Source: Lunularia cruciata (taxonomy: Eukaryota > Streptophyta > Marchantiopsida > Lunulariales > Lunulariaceae). Taken from it: 64,000 nucleotides of DNA. The notes beneath the pieces were generated by a model. The model saw only the letters and a list, made by a program, of their open reading frames with translations, had not been told where the DNA came from and ran no database searches. The stretch spans positions 23,368,732-23,432,731 of the forward strand of contig OX419757.1 of NCBI GenBank assembly GCA_948567375.1. Direction: 5' to 3'. Both the position numbers and the translations under genes were made by a program. Positions 19,710-32,100 of the stretch are shown here, piece by piece; the first letter of the stretch is position 1; each line of letters begins with the position of its first letter.

Positions 19710-22700
19710 TTGGTGAGGTTTGGCTCAAAAACTCAAAGGAATGCAGTGATGGATAACAAGGCTATACTAAAGGGGCGGCGTATTTGGTTGGACCCTGATC
19801 TCACACCTCTTCAATGGCAAGCAAAGAAGGGCGAATTAGCAAAAGTGAAGGAGGATCAACAAGCAGGTTTTGTTGCATTCTTGAGAGACAATAGAGCTGT
19901 GATCACCCAAAGGAAGTTATCAACTACCGCATAGCAATTCCAGACCCTTAGAGTGTTGTTTTGGAATGTTCATGGTCTCATACATACCAAGTACTCAAGT
20001 GCTAAACCTGTGTGGGATAATGCTGATCTGATCAATCTTGTGGAGACATGGGAACATGAAGGAAACACCATTCAAGACATTGAAGGTTTCATTCTTGTTG
20101 GTTCAACTTGGAACAAGCGGAGGCAACACAGAGGAAGGGGCTTTGGAGGTATTGCTACTTACATCAGATTTGGCTTTGAGAAATCAGTCTCTTTGATAAG
20201 TCAAGACTCAAGTGGACAATACCAATGGCTGAGGATTGGAGGAGTTGCTACACCTTGCTTCCTTGCTGTTTGTTACTTTGCCCCATTGACATCACCAATC
20301 TATTCAAGCGGATCTCTCAACACCATGCAGCCTTTCCACTCCTTGACAAAGGATGTCTTGGAATTTCAAAGTAAAGGTGCAATACTTATTCTTGGTGATT
20401 TCAATGCTAGGATCCAAACCTCTCAGATTCTTGAGTTTAGTGACCTTGAGAATGACCCTTTCCATAGCTTGATATATCATTCTAGTGCTTGGTCCCGCTC
20501 TTCCAAAGATCTCATATCCAACTCCATGAGTGAGCACTTTTTGAGCTTTGGTACCAATTGTAGCTTGAAGATCTTGAATGGCCTTTCTCAATTTCCAGAA
20601 ACTTGTTAGAGCACATGCTTTGCTTCTGGTGGATCCAGCACTGTAGATTATATGCTCACCTCACCCAGTGATATACACATTGTCTTAGATTTTGTTGTTT
20701 TAGATCCTCAACCTGAATCTGACCATGCACCTTTATCTTGTGTCATCCTTCTTTCTTGCCTCAATAGAACCACATTACCTATTGACCATGCCTTTAGAGG
20801 GAAACTCTGTCTTGATTTTCACAAGTGAGATTTGTACCAACAAGCTATCCATGAAAAATTGAGCTCTATGGAGTGGAGTTCTGATTTTCAACAACGTAGT
20901 GATCAGTTGGTTGAACTTCTTCAATCTACATCAACAACTCTGTTTCCATGAGGTTCTCACAGGAAGAGACTTGGTCTCCCTTGCAATAGGTGGTTTGATG
21001 CTAACTGTAAAATTGCAAGGATCAAAGCTATGGATAGGTCTCTTGATCAGATTGCACAAAATCAGGCTTTTGTCTCTTATAGAAAGTTGGTGAAGTGCAA
21101 GAAGCGAGCGTTCTTGAGACTCAAGGGGGTTGAGTTAAGCATTGAATTGAGGAGCAATCCCAAGGCTTTTTGGCAGAAGGTAACCATCAGATCTCCATCT
21201 CCATCGCTGGACCTGAATGAGCTTTGTGAATATGTGAAGGATCTGTACTTTTTCCCTGATGCTCCAAGCATGGCACCTTGCCTTGGATCTGCTCTCACCA
21301 TCTCTGAAGCTGATGTCCAGTACCAATTGAAGAAGTTGGCCAATGGTAAGGCTGAAGACCTTGATGGACTATGTGTTGAACTACTTAAGTGGGGTGGTAG
21401 CCATCTGATTTCAGTACTCACTTCTCTCTTGAATGAGGCCATCAGGTGTGGCTTTCCTGATAGATGGTGCTTCAAGAAGGTAGTTCCTATTCATAAGTTT
21501 GGTCAGAGAGATATTGTCACCAATTACCGTACCATTCTAGTGGGTAGTATCTTTGCCAAGTTATACGGTCGAATTTTGGAGTCTAAGCTAAGTACTTGGG
21601 CTGAAAAGTACAGAATTCAAGCTAAGTGCCAAGCGGGTTTCAGATCAGGCTTTAGTACTTTGGATCATCTATTGGTACTCCATGTTTTGTGGTGGAAATC
21701 TAAAGGTGTTGGGAGATCTCTCTATGTTGCATTTATTGATTTCAGGAAGGCCTTTGATAAGGTGCTTAGGAAATCATTAAGTGAGAGACTCATGGAAGTT
21801 GGTGTTTCAGCTGATCTGATTGGTGCTATCTCTAGACTCTATGAGAAGGTGGTTGTGAAACTTTCATCTTTGAGCTCTCAAGATGTCCTTAGCACAATGG
21901 GTGTGATTCAAGGTTGCTCTTTATCCCCAACATTGTTTGGAATCTCCATCAATGATCTAGAGAGGGTGCTTATGGAAGTTGGAGCTACAGGTGTACAGGT
22001 TGGCTCTTTGATGATACATGCACTATTGTATGCAGATGATGTAGTGCTCCTCTCTACCAATCCACAAAGTTGACAGAAGTTGTTGGATTCTCTTCTCTTG
22101 TTTTGCAATGAAACAAAGATGGAGGTGAACCTTGACAAGTCCAAGGTGATTGTGGTGGGTTCTAAAGGTGTCACACCTTTCTTTTTTGATGGACAACAAT
22201 TGGAGCACGTTTCTTCTTACAAGTACTTGGGCCTTGAGTTTTCTCATGACTATAGTTGGTCTACTTGTGTGAAGATGAAAATCAATGCAGGGTTTAGAGC
22301 TTTGTATTCACTCATGAACCGCTCTAGACTTGCTCATCTTACCACATGGGAGTTGAAGAAGGTGCTGTTCAGATCTCTTGTGCAGCCGGTGGTTCTCTAT
22401 GGTGCTCAGATTTGGGGTCCAAGTACTAAGAAGACATGGTGGCAAAAGGTGGAGAAAATTCAAAAATTGTTTTTGTGTGATGAACTTGGGGTGAGGACTC
22501 AAACTCCTTATGTATTGCTGCTTGCTGAAACCGAGTTTTTGCCTCTTGAGGTTGAAGCTTTGTTTTTAGCTATCACATATGCCACTAAGGTGAGGTCCAT
22601 GGAGCATGAGAGACTTCCCTACCAAGCTTTTTGTACCACTCTATCTGTCGGTTCGTATACAGATCTGGTTGCATGGGCCACAAGGTGGAATTTTTGTGAG

Positions 22701-23168
22701 CGACATTGGAGGTTGGAGCCTATTGCACTATGAGAAGTGATCAAAGAGCAGTTCTTACTTTGCTTATGGCAGCAGCACGATACCAAGATGGTGTTCTATC
22801 AGCAGTTTGTAAATCCTATGTTGGTGTATTATGAGCAAGACTATCTCTTGGCTAGGATTTCTACTTCACTTAGACATGTTATTGCTCAATATAGAACTAG
22901 TTCTCATAGACTAGAAGTAGAACAAGGACGTTGGCAGCAGATAGAGCACTCCATGCAACTTTGCAAATTGTGTATTATGAGCAAAGTTGAGGATGAGCAT
23001 CATGTGTTGATTGTTTGCCCTTGTTACATGCAGATTAGAGTTAGACATCAGATTACTTGTAGTGACTTCTCAACTCTCTTACAGGTTGAAGCTTTAGCTT
23101 TATGGAAGTACATGACCGAGGTTAGTTTACATCGGACCAATTTGTTACATATTGGTCAGATGCCCTAG
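19710..23168 (+). pseudogene. LINE ORF2: AP endonuclease, reverse transcriptase and zinc-finger tail
   Basis: A single frame runs for 1153 codons to the TAG at 23166. Six internal stops (19932, 20607, 20826, 20949, 22071, 22731) are the only lesions; there is no frameshift. Endonuclease motifs in order: VLFWNVHGL, LVETWE, GGIATYIR, LGDFNARI, STVDYML, SDHAPLS. Reverse transcriptase motifs: KLANGKAEDLDGL, NYRTILVGSIFAKLYGRIL, QAGFRSGFSTLDH, FIDFRKAFDKV, GVIQGCSLSPTLF, YADDVVLLS, KYLGLEF. The tail holds CKLC...HHVLIVCPCY, the cysteine/histidine motif usual at LINE ORF2 ends. The protein nicks DNA and reverse transcribes at the nick. No ORF1 is seen upstream, so the copy is probably 5'-truncated. 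Clade not settled. Confidence 0.92.
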
Positions 23169-23276
23169 GCCCTTGCCTAGGCTCACATTTCATGTGTTTT
23201 GTATTTTGTTTCCATCCTTTTGACTCTTTGGGTCTTTTGGGCTTTATATTTCATTGTTCATTGTTCATTGTTCACT
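23169..23276 (+). repeat. LINE 3' end with (TTCATTG)3 tail
   Basis: About 85 bases of T-rich 3' untranslated sequence end in TTCATTG repeated three times (about 23253-23274), then TTCACTCATA. Short tandem tails, in place of poly(A), are known for several LINE clades. This probably marks the insertion's 3' end. Confidence 0.5.
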
Positions 23277-24839
23277 CATATTTTATTCAAGATCAATGTC
23301 AAGATAGCAATTTCACTCATATGTTCTTCAAGCATAGATATCAAGGTGGATGCTTCACTCTAATATATCAAAAAGCTAATTTTGAAAATTTATTAAATTA
23401 GTGCTTTAATTGCATGTTTACTAGTCAAAAAGGATATAAATGTAGAAAGTTGATGCAAAATATCTAACGCTTGCTCTTTTAGAATCTCCTAAGTTTGCTA
23501 CCATCTACAAGCAATTATGTTTTGGGTAAATATCTAGCAATCATGCATCTTCTACTTCCATCAAATTAAAAAAATTAGAATGTTACTTGCTTCAATTAAA
23601 TATGATTTTATTCCAATATATCTATTATTTCAAATAGTTTTTGCTCTTTTTATTCTTTATAACCATGCTAAGAAGCATATAAGTTGGTGAAATTTCATTT
23701 ATTCCATTGGTCCAATTTTCTATAATATAATGTGTAATTATGTGTAATTACAGATATACAATGGTTTCCTCCACATATACATCTTTGAATTTATTACATC
23801 ATGAATAGATCATTTAGTTGTGTTTATTGTTTGGGTTTTACAAATCAAAGATACTTTGTAACTTTAAAATCTACCCACTAAAATTCCTTAAGACTATATA
23901 ATTGAGACTCATAACCTATTATGTCCTTCTCAAGTTCCAAATTATTATGAGAAAACATATTCTTTACCACTATAACACTACAACTATTAAATTCTAACTA
24001 AGTTTATTTATATTGACTTGTTTACCACACCTAGTAGTTACAATTGGAAGTTATAAGTCATGAGAAGCAAAATTTTCAGGAAGAATGAAATAGATAATTA
24101 TGCTTTCCTTAGAAGGTTAGCTACTCATACCTTTGATGTACCATACCTTTTTGTTCTCAAGGTCATGCATTTGCTTAAAAAAATTTCTTCCTATATTTCA
24201 ATTATTAAAACCTAAGAAGTTTGAACCTTGAGTTGGGAAATTTTGTTTGACTTAATTGATGATTATTTGAAAATTTTATTATTTTGATTTTTCAATCAAA
24301 TCTTAAAATGATTTTATAAATCAAATGTATCATTCAACCCAAAAAAGCACTTTGAATATAAATATAATATCCTTTAAGTATATCATGCTTAAGGATGAGT
24401 TAGCAATCTAGTAAGAAGAGACAAGTATTTTCCTTGAACTTCTATTTTCATAAGCTAAAAAATATGTTCAATTCTTCCTGAAAATAATTAGATAATGTAA
24501 ATTATTTATCTCCTCAATTTAGAGAAATCTTATACATTGAGTTCAAGAAACTCTATATGCAATAATTGTACAATACATAGAGAATAGAAAAGCTCTCAAA
24601 TTTGTAGTAGGTAAGGAAATCCCACTTTTTGTTCCAATCCCCTTGCTAGACTTGATTGGATTGAGACTTTCATCATTTACTAAAATTTCTAATCATTATT
24701 TGGGAAGCAATCCAAGATGATTAGACTATATGAGTACAATAATCCAATAAATGCAAGTATGGTATAACAAAAAAATTGTTTGATAGATAGAGAAGTGTTT
24801 GTAGTTTATATGTTTGGGGTCTCAAAGAAGTCAACTACT
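23277..24839. other. AT-rich sequence without recognisable genes
   Basis: No ORF with coding features on either strand. Several poly-A/T and TTATAA-rich patches. Probably old repeat or intergenic sequence. Confidence 0.5.
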
Positions 24840-25830
24840 TTTCATAGATAAAGTAGACGACCGCATAGGAAAACCAAAGGATGGGTTGACCCCATCAAGT
24901 TGTACAAGGGAGAGACGAAAAAGGTAACATGGGGCTAAGCCTCATTAGAGTCTATATGAGAAATCTGCCCTATCGCACCTAAGATATCTGAGCTATGCAA
25001 GTCGCACGATCTACACACAACTAGAGGATCCAAAGAAACATCACCTAATGTGGTTGCTTTCCTATGGATTGCACCAGCCACTGCCCTCTGTAGAGCAATG
25101 GACACACTCTGTCTAAAATATGCTACAAAGTATGAGAGTGAGAGTGGTATACTCTAACGCCTAACATGATAAGCTCTTGTGCACTCCTTGACAAATGTAT
25201 CAAATGTCGTGTCCATCACTCCATAGAATTCCAAGGCTAGAGGAACAAAGAGATGACCTCGTTGCATGCCCCTATACTTGGAGACCTTACGACCTGCTGC
25301 TGCACTCGCCACCCATCCAAAGGGGATGGGTAATCACTCCTTCTAAAATTGTATCTTGTGTAGGGTCCATAACCACAACATCTGCTACTATCACCTGATC
25401 ATCTTGAACCAAGTATAAGTCAGCCCTGACACATGTTGTCTGCAAAGCATACAAATGCTTCCTTCAAGCCAAGTATCCACTTTCTTATGCCATAGCAAAC
25501 ACTATGTCCCTAATGGCATCATGGGTAGCTATCCTCTGTCCTCCAAAAGGACACCATGTCATGTGGACCATTGCTGCATCTAGTGTAGAACCACACTCAC
25601 AAGTGAGTAATGAAGATGTAGATGGGTGGACCAAACCTAGGCAAAACCTCATCGCTATAGAGAAAGTAGTTGGTGTGAGTCGGAATGCCCTAATGCATGG
25701 TTGAGCTAGGATCCAAGAGCATGCACCCTTGCCAAAGCAAGAGCAAAGATGTGCTCAAGTAGCCTGAGGAATGGACATGTTGACTAAGAGAGAATGTAGC
25801 GTATGCTTACACTAGCGCTCCATCAAGGAA
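24840..25830 (-). pseudogene. 3' fragment of the LADD LINE family, inverted
   Basis: The reverse complement of this stretch is closely similar to about 35940-36960, the C-terminal and 3' untranslated part of the LINE at 33.6-37 kb. The coding strand is minus: the encoded tail includes the segment seen at 36.5 kb as FVPLALEPYGAMD. The left edge, GACGACCGCATAGG near 24850, corresponds to the conserved 3' end word CGCGGTCGCC of that family. The copy lacks everything upstream of the C-terminal region, as expected from 5' truncation. Confidence 0.75.
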
Positions 25831-27785
25831 GATTTTAAACCTCTAGACTAATTAAAATACTTTTAATTAGACAAAAACAAACAACTTATTATATTATGTC
25901 TTTTAACTACAATGATAAGGATTGCAAGCTAGCTAGCTAGCTAAATGGTTGTTATATCTAAGTATGAATCTAATGTTGAAAATCAACTAAAGATAAATAT
26001 GCAATGTGCATATATTTCTTGAACTTTATGTGCATGATGAAGTAAAATTTATTTACTTTGTAGTTGAGAACCTTATAATAATTTTGGTCATTCATTGGGA
26101 TATAAGGAGATTCAAGGAAAAGGATTGTAAGCAATAACTACCATAATAGTATTATGTACCAAAGATGATAGATATTGTTACAAGATTCCCATTCTCATAA
26201 ATTGTAGAATTTTTATTATTATCAAGATTTTATAACACTCATAGATAAATACATACTTCATCAAGGATATATAGGTATAATTTGTATAGTAAATATTTAA
26301 AAAATATTTACTATAAAAATTACTATATGGTAAATATAAAGAGGATAATTTTAATACCTATAGGTATTAAATATACTTCACTAATGTACTTAATTTTTGA
26401 ATATATTTAGTTAAAAATTAGAAATGTTTATTGTAAGTTTTATCTAAGCTTTTAGCTTCATATGCATATGGAAGGTTATTAATAATAAAATAAAGATTTC
26501 ATAAAGAAGAGTATACAAAAGTAAGATTCACTAGTTTTAAATTCATTTTATTGACTTAATATAATCCTTGGATATTTATTCTTAAGCAGATATTACGAAA
26601 CCTTAGATTCCCAAAACATTAAGTGCAAAATTTTTGTTAGTTGAAAGGACCTCTAGAGGATAAGTGATTAAGGGATGAGTACACAACAAGATCACATGCT
26701 CATAGGATTATTTGTAAAATTAAAGATATTATTTAGACTTTTGACTGCAACAAATGTTATCTTTGGTAACTTTAGATACCTTATTACTTGGTAGGTTTTA
26801 TATATCAAACTTGTTTGAATGTATAACAAGGATGAAGTAACCTTAATCCTTCAATTTTTAGTTATGTCTCTTTTTAAATTCTTTAATGAGTAATCTGTCT
26901 AGTCCTTGAGTTGTGGTCTAGTAAGAGTATGATACAATTTGATTCCTTATTTCTTTTAGTCCATGATAAGTTGTCACAATAACTATTATAAGTTCAATTT
27001 AATCGAGAGAAAAGAGAGTTCATGGATCAACTTATTACTGTTATGTGAAGTTGTTAACTTATCAACCTAAACCTATAAACCTATCAAGCTTGAGACTAGC
27101 TTACAAACAACCAAAAATATGAGGAAAAAAAAGGTATCAAGAGTATACAACTTCATAAAAATGCCATAAGTATGATCTCCTTTGTAGATCATAGGCCTAC
27201 ATCTCCACATGAGATCAATAGATATGATTGTCTATAGGCCACAATCACTATCACACATTTGAAAGTTCACAGTCCAATAATAGCACCAAATACTCAAAAC
27301 AATATACATGATCAAAGAAGAAGGAATCTTGTGAAGTAATTAGTTCAATAGACAAGAAATACTAGAAAAGAATATACTAAATACCACCTATAGATCTCTT
27401 TGTGGATGAAGGTCATCTATATTAAGGATATCTTTTACAAATTTAGTATCTTAAAAGTATGTGATGGAATCCTTGGACACTACTAGCACTCCAAGGATAT
27501 ACAAGCCATATATATTTATGATACACCACTCTAGAAGTTGGAGGTAAAGAGTAATATCTAAAGGTGATCATGCACTACTCTTGATATCTTGAGTCTCAAG
27601 CCAATATTGTGTTTGAATTTTTATCACTTTTATATGACTAAGGTAGACCACGTTCTAATCCTAAGTATTCCTCTATGACCAAGAGTGTGCAAGTATTACA
27701 AGTGAAAGGTAAAAAGAACACTTACAAGATGAAGCTTGGGAGTCAAGTGGTCAAAATCCTACATAATCTAGTCAAGCACACAAGA
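25831..27785. other. AT-rich sequence with short perfect palindromes, no gene
   Basis: No coding region is supported. It contains a (CTAG)n-type palindromic run (AAGCTAGCTAGCTAGCTAAA, about 25928), a 14-bp-arm hairpin (26285-26315) and a perfect 20-bp palindrome (26351-26370). Confidence 0.5.
26285..26370. repeat. Two neighbouring AT-rich palindromes
   Basis: Arms TATAGTAAATATTT (26285-26298) and AAATATTTACTATA (26302-26315) are perfect with a 3-base loop. TTAATACCTATAGGTATTAA (26351-26370) is its own reverse complement. Confidence 0.85.
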
Positions 27786-28030
27786 TATGCATCATCCACC
27801 ATGGAAGGAAAGACACAACTTAGCATGGCCATTATAGTAGACAAAAAGACCTACAAAATGAGCCTAAATAGAGGTTCCTCTTAAGATATCTCCTTTTTTT
27901 GTATATGTTTATGCATCATCCATCATGGAAGGAAAGACACAACTTGGCATGGCCATTGTAGTTGACAAAAGACCAAAATATGAGCCTAAATAGAGATCCT
28001 TCATTTGAAATCTTCTTGTTGTGTATATGC
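27786..28030. repeat. 124-bp tandem duplication
   Basis: TATGCATCATCCACCATGG at 27786 recurs as TATGCATCATCCATCATGG at 27910, 124 bases on. The following bases (GGAAAGACACAACTTRGCATGG and onward) match to the end of each unit with scattered differences. No function is evident; a 69-codon frame across the first unit shows no known motif. Confidence 0.85.
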
Positions 28031-29192
28031 AAATGATTACTCCTTGAGATGAGAAGCCATATTGGTAATAAAGAGAAAAAAGACTACATCTGAGGAACAA
28101 GATTTGTCAAGGATCCCTAGCATCCTTAAGCTCTTTAAAGATGGTTGTTATTAAGATGTTATTGAAATAAATCTCAACATCCACTTATAAGACAAGCCAA
28201 TTTGGATGGGTATTTAGGAGTGCAATAATACCATGAGATATAGACTCACAAATTTCCGTGTGTAGTAACTCCAAATTGATATGGACTAAAATGCTATCAA
28301 AAGTGACAACAATGACAAAGGGTGATTGTATGGTTAAATAGTTACAATAAGAACTCTCTAGTAACAATTGGTTGCTTCTTATATCCTTTCAATCTCATGA
28401 GAAATTGACTAGCAAATAACACTTGACTAATTGATTTAGGAATTTCCATCCTTGTTACTATTGTAATTATAAAAAATAACTCTATAAAGCAATAAAAGTT
28501 TTACTTGCTTGGAGGTAATCTCTAAAATGCTAAAAAACTATTCCTAGCAAGCCTCCTAAGGAGAGGCATGGGACTAACTTGGCACAATACATGGCAAACA
28601 ACTATTTATCAAAGACATAATAACTCCTCAGGTTGATATCCAAGACCTTTAATGGTACTTCTTCTCTTGGGAGAATGGTCATAGACTACTCTTGTAAGAT
28701 GATTGAACTTAGAACTACAAAATTTAGCAATCATCTTTCTCTTCCTCGCCTCCTCACTTCCTCTTCAGTTTAAGAAAGACATCATCATGAAAGAAAAAGA
28801 GCAAAAAAAAACTATGCTAACTCATACAAAGGATCATATGTTAATCAAATTGAATGATAATTGAAAAGTCTATCTGAATTCATCATGGAATGCATGAAGA
28901 AGCCTATAAAATAAACATAGATATACAAAAATAATCCCTAAATACATTCTTCTAGTTTTTGAATATGTCAACAATCATCAACTATAAGCAATACATTAAC
29001 ATTTTGTTTTCTTTGCCACTTTTGTTAAACACATGGGTCTTGTTATTGTATTATATGATAATTGAATTTTCCTTTGCCAAAGTATGGATATTTGCAACAA
29101 AGGGGAATGGATTTTGGTTAAAGGTTTACCATATTATTTCTCTCACTCCTCTAAGCATATAACTTGGCAATATAGCTATATACATGTGTTGA
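28031..29192. other. AT-rich sequence without recognisable genes
   Basis: Only short frames without motifs. It ends at the left end of CC unit copy 4. Confidence 0.5.
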
Positions 29193-32100
29193 TGTGACAA
29201 CCCAGCAAGTATCACTTTTGTGGTAATTAGTAAGGAAAGTTTGTTCCCATAGAGATACAAGTCAGAAATAGTCAAATACAAAATAAAATAGTCACCATGT
29301 AGTTCTTCTTGAGTTTCTCTTTAATCTCTCAAGTAGAAGCCACACCCAGAAGAAAGTAACAAGCACTAACTTGCAATCTACTCACAAATTAACACTCTAT
29401 AATCACAATACCATCAAATCTTTCCAAACCAACTTTGATTGTGATAATCCATATTCTTTTGAAGAAGGCTACTTCACTACAAAATGACTTTGCCTCAAAA
29501 TTGTGTTCCACTCCTCCATTGAAGGCACAACTTCCTTGATTAAAATTGCTTTGTATCAACCCCATATTGCACTCACCAATGTAGAATACTGCCAATACTA
29601 CAATTCCTCACAAATCTATCAAAGCATTGCTTAGATTGCTATCCACTCACAATCAAATACACAAAATAAAATCATAGTTGTGGAATCCAACATCCAACAC
29701 TCAGACTTGCACTTTAAAATTCTCCAAACACTCAAAACACACACATAGGATTGATACTTGGAATTAAGCTGAAAAGACAAGCACTAAGTTACAACACTTC
29801 ACTTTACTCAACTTCAAAAATATAAATAATAAACAACATAATGCTGCAAATGCTTCCTTTAAATAGGCAAGCAGTTCAATAGTTAACTAACAAAAATACC
29901 GTTCTACAACAACGTTACAAACCCATAGATCAAAATGACAAACCACTTCTTCTTATCTACCTCTTTAGATCTCAAATCTGTTTCTAATCCGATCCAATGT
30001 CACCTCAACTTTGGCTTCCAAACCCAATGTTACTCCTATCACTTCCCCCTCTTTGGGTCTCTCTAATACTACTCCTACATCTTCTATTTCTACTACTTCT
30101 TCACTCCAAACTACAATTGTAGACATGGGTAATCTATCTACCTCTTTATCATACAACCCACTCTTCTCTAATGTCTTAGGTCACTCACCCAAAGACACAT
30201 GCACTCCTTCTTCTCTTACTTTAAAGTTTGAGTTCATCTTCAATTCACTACAAAGTATGTCTAAATCTAACAAAATCCAATCTAAGACAAACATTGTCTC
30301 CTACCTCTCAACATCTTCTTATCTACTCTATCTCTTAGGCAAATCAAAAGATTGTTCAACTCTACATCTTTCACCTTCCTCTTCCTCATCTCTTGCACCA
30401 TCAGCTTCACCTCATGCAATCTTGCGCCTTCTAATTTCCCTTCAGCTTTTGTACTTAGTGTCACTTTCAACTCCTTCATGACTGCTCCTATTGCATCCGA
30501 CTCCACACTTGGAACTACCTTCTCCTTACTTCTTTCCTCTTCTAATTCATTCTAATACATTGTTAACTTATCCTTGAATTCAGCCTTTAGTGCCTCCTTC
30601 TCTTGTGCATATTGGACTAATTGACCTTCAACTCCTTGAAGTAACCTTCACACTTGTTCTTCATCCCAAGTATGTTTTGCCAATGCTTGTTGCTAGGCTT
30701 GGTCCTTCTCTACCATGCTCTTCTTCAAATTCTCTACCTCTTGTTCCATCACTGCTGAAATCACCTTTGAGTGTATGACCTCAACTTTACATCAGCAACT
30801 TCCCTTTTCATGTTCTTGACCAATGCTTTCTGCTCCTTCAGTTCTTTGTTGCATTTTACTAAATTCTCTTGCAAGGCATCCAAGATTTTCCTCCAAAGAA
30901 CTGCTTCAGCCCAAAGTTCTTTGGCTTTCTTCTCTCCTTGGGTTAGCTTACTCCTCAATTCCAAGGTCTCCTCACTCCATTTCTTCACTACCTCCAACTC
31001 ATCCCTCACTTTCGGATGATGGCTCCTCAGATCTGCTTTCTTTTGTTGCAAAAGCACCAACAAAGGACAAAAAATCTTCAATAGGTACTCAACTCTACCA
31101 TCTTGTCCTTCATTGTCTCTCGTGTCTTTGTTGTTGGCAGGGATTTCTTAAATTTGTGCCTTACTCCAAAGACTTGACCTTTGTATCTTCAATGTTTTGC
31201 CTTCCCAACTCTCTTCTTTCTCCTTAGCTTTACTTGGTCCAGTGATAGCCACATGAACTTTTCTTCATTCTTGTGACCCTTGGAAAGACCAAGGCACTCT
31301 CTCTTATGCATTCATCTTCTAGCTTGTCTGTTGGCAACTCCATGCACAGCTTGTCTCTTCCTTCCATGCGGTTGATTGCCTCATGGAACTCATGCTCTTC
31401 TTATCCAGCAATCCCTTCTCTTGATTGCTGAACTTTGGCCCCTCCTTCACTGCCACTACTAGACTCTTCACTTTGTAGTGTAAATTCTTCTTCTACTCCC
31501 AAGTCTTTTCCCTTCAACTCCATTTCTCCTTCCATTTCTTCCTCTTAGGTCAATTCCTTCACTTCCACCGGTTTGGGCTTCAGATTGAGTCTTTGTATCT
31601 TCAGGGGTTTGCACTGACATAATTCATCCTTTGGGTCTACTTCTCTGTCTTAGCATGGGAATGTCTTCTACCACTATCTTCTCCTTTCCACTCTTCAGGT
31701 TATAATCATCACCTTCACAAACCCGCTTTCTGTACTATTGTTCATCCTCATCTACTTCTCTTCATAAATCAAGGTGGAAATGGGAAACCATCCGTCCATG
31801 CTCCTCTGAGCTCAATAGGTTTAGCTTGAAGTAGAAGTGGGCTGCAAATGGTACAAAATAGTGGGGCGGCATATCCATTCTCCAGCTGGCAATCATCTAC
31901 CTAACTCATTGGTGCAAACACCCCACCCAATCCATTGCTTCTCTTGCAAACATCTAATGAAAGAATATTGCCTATTGCATTGTTACATAGGTTTGCTTTG
32001 GCTTGAACATAGCCATCATCACGCTCATGATCCCTCTTTGCACTAGATCCTTGTAATTATCCACCTTGTACCTGTTCTTGGTGCAAGATCTATTTAAAGA

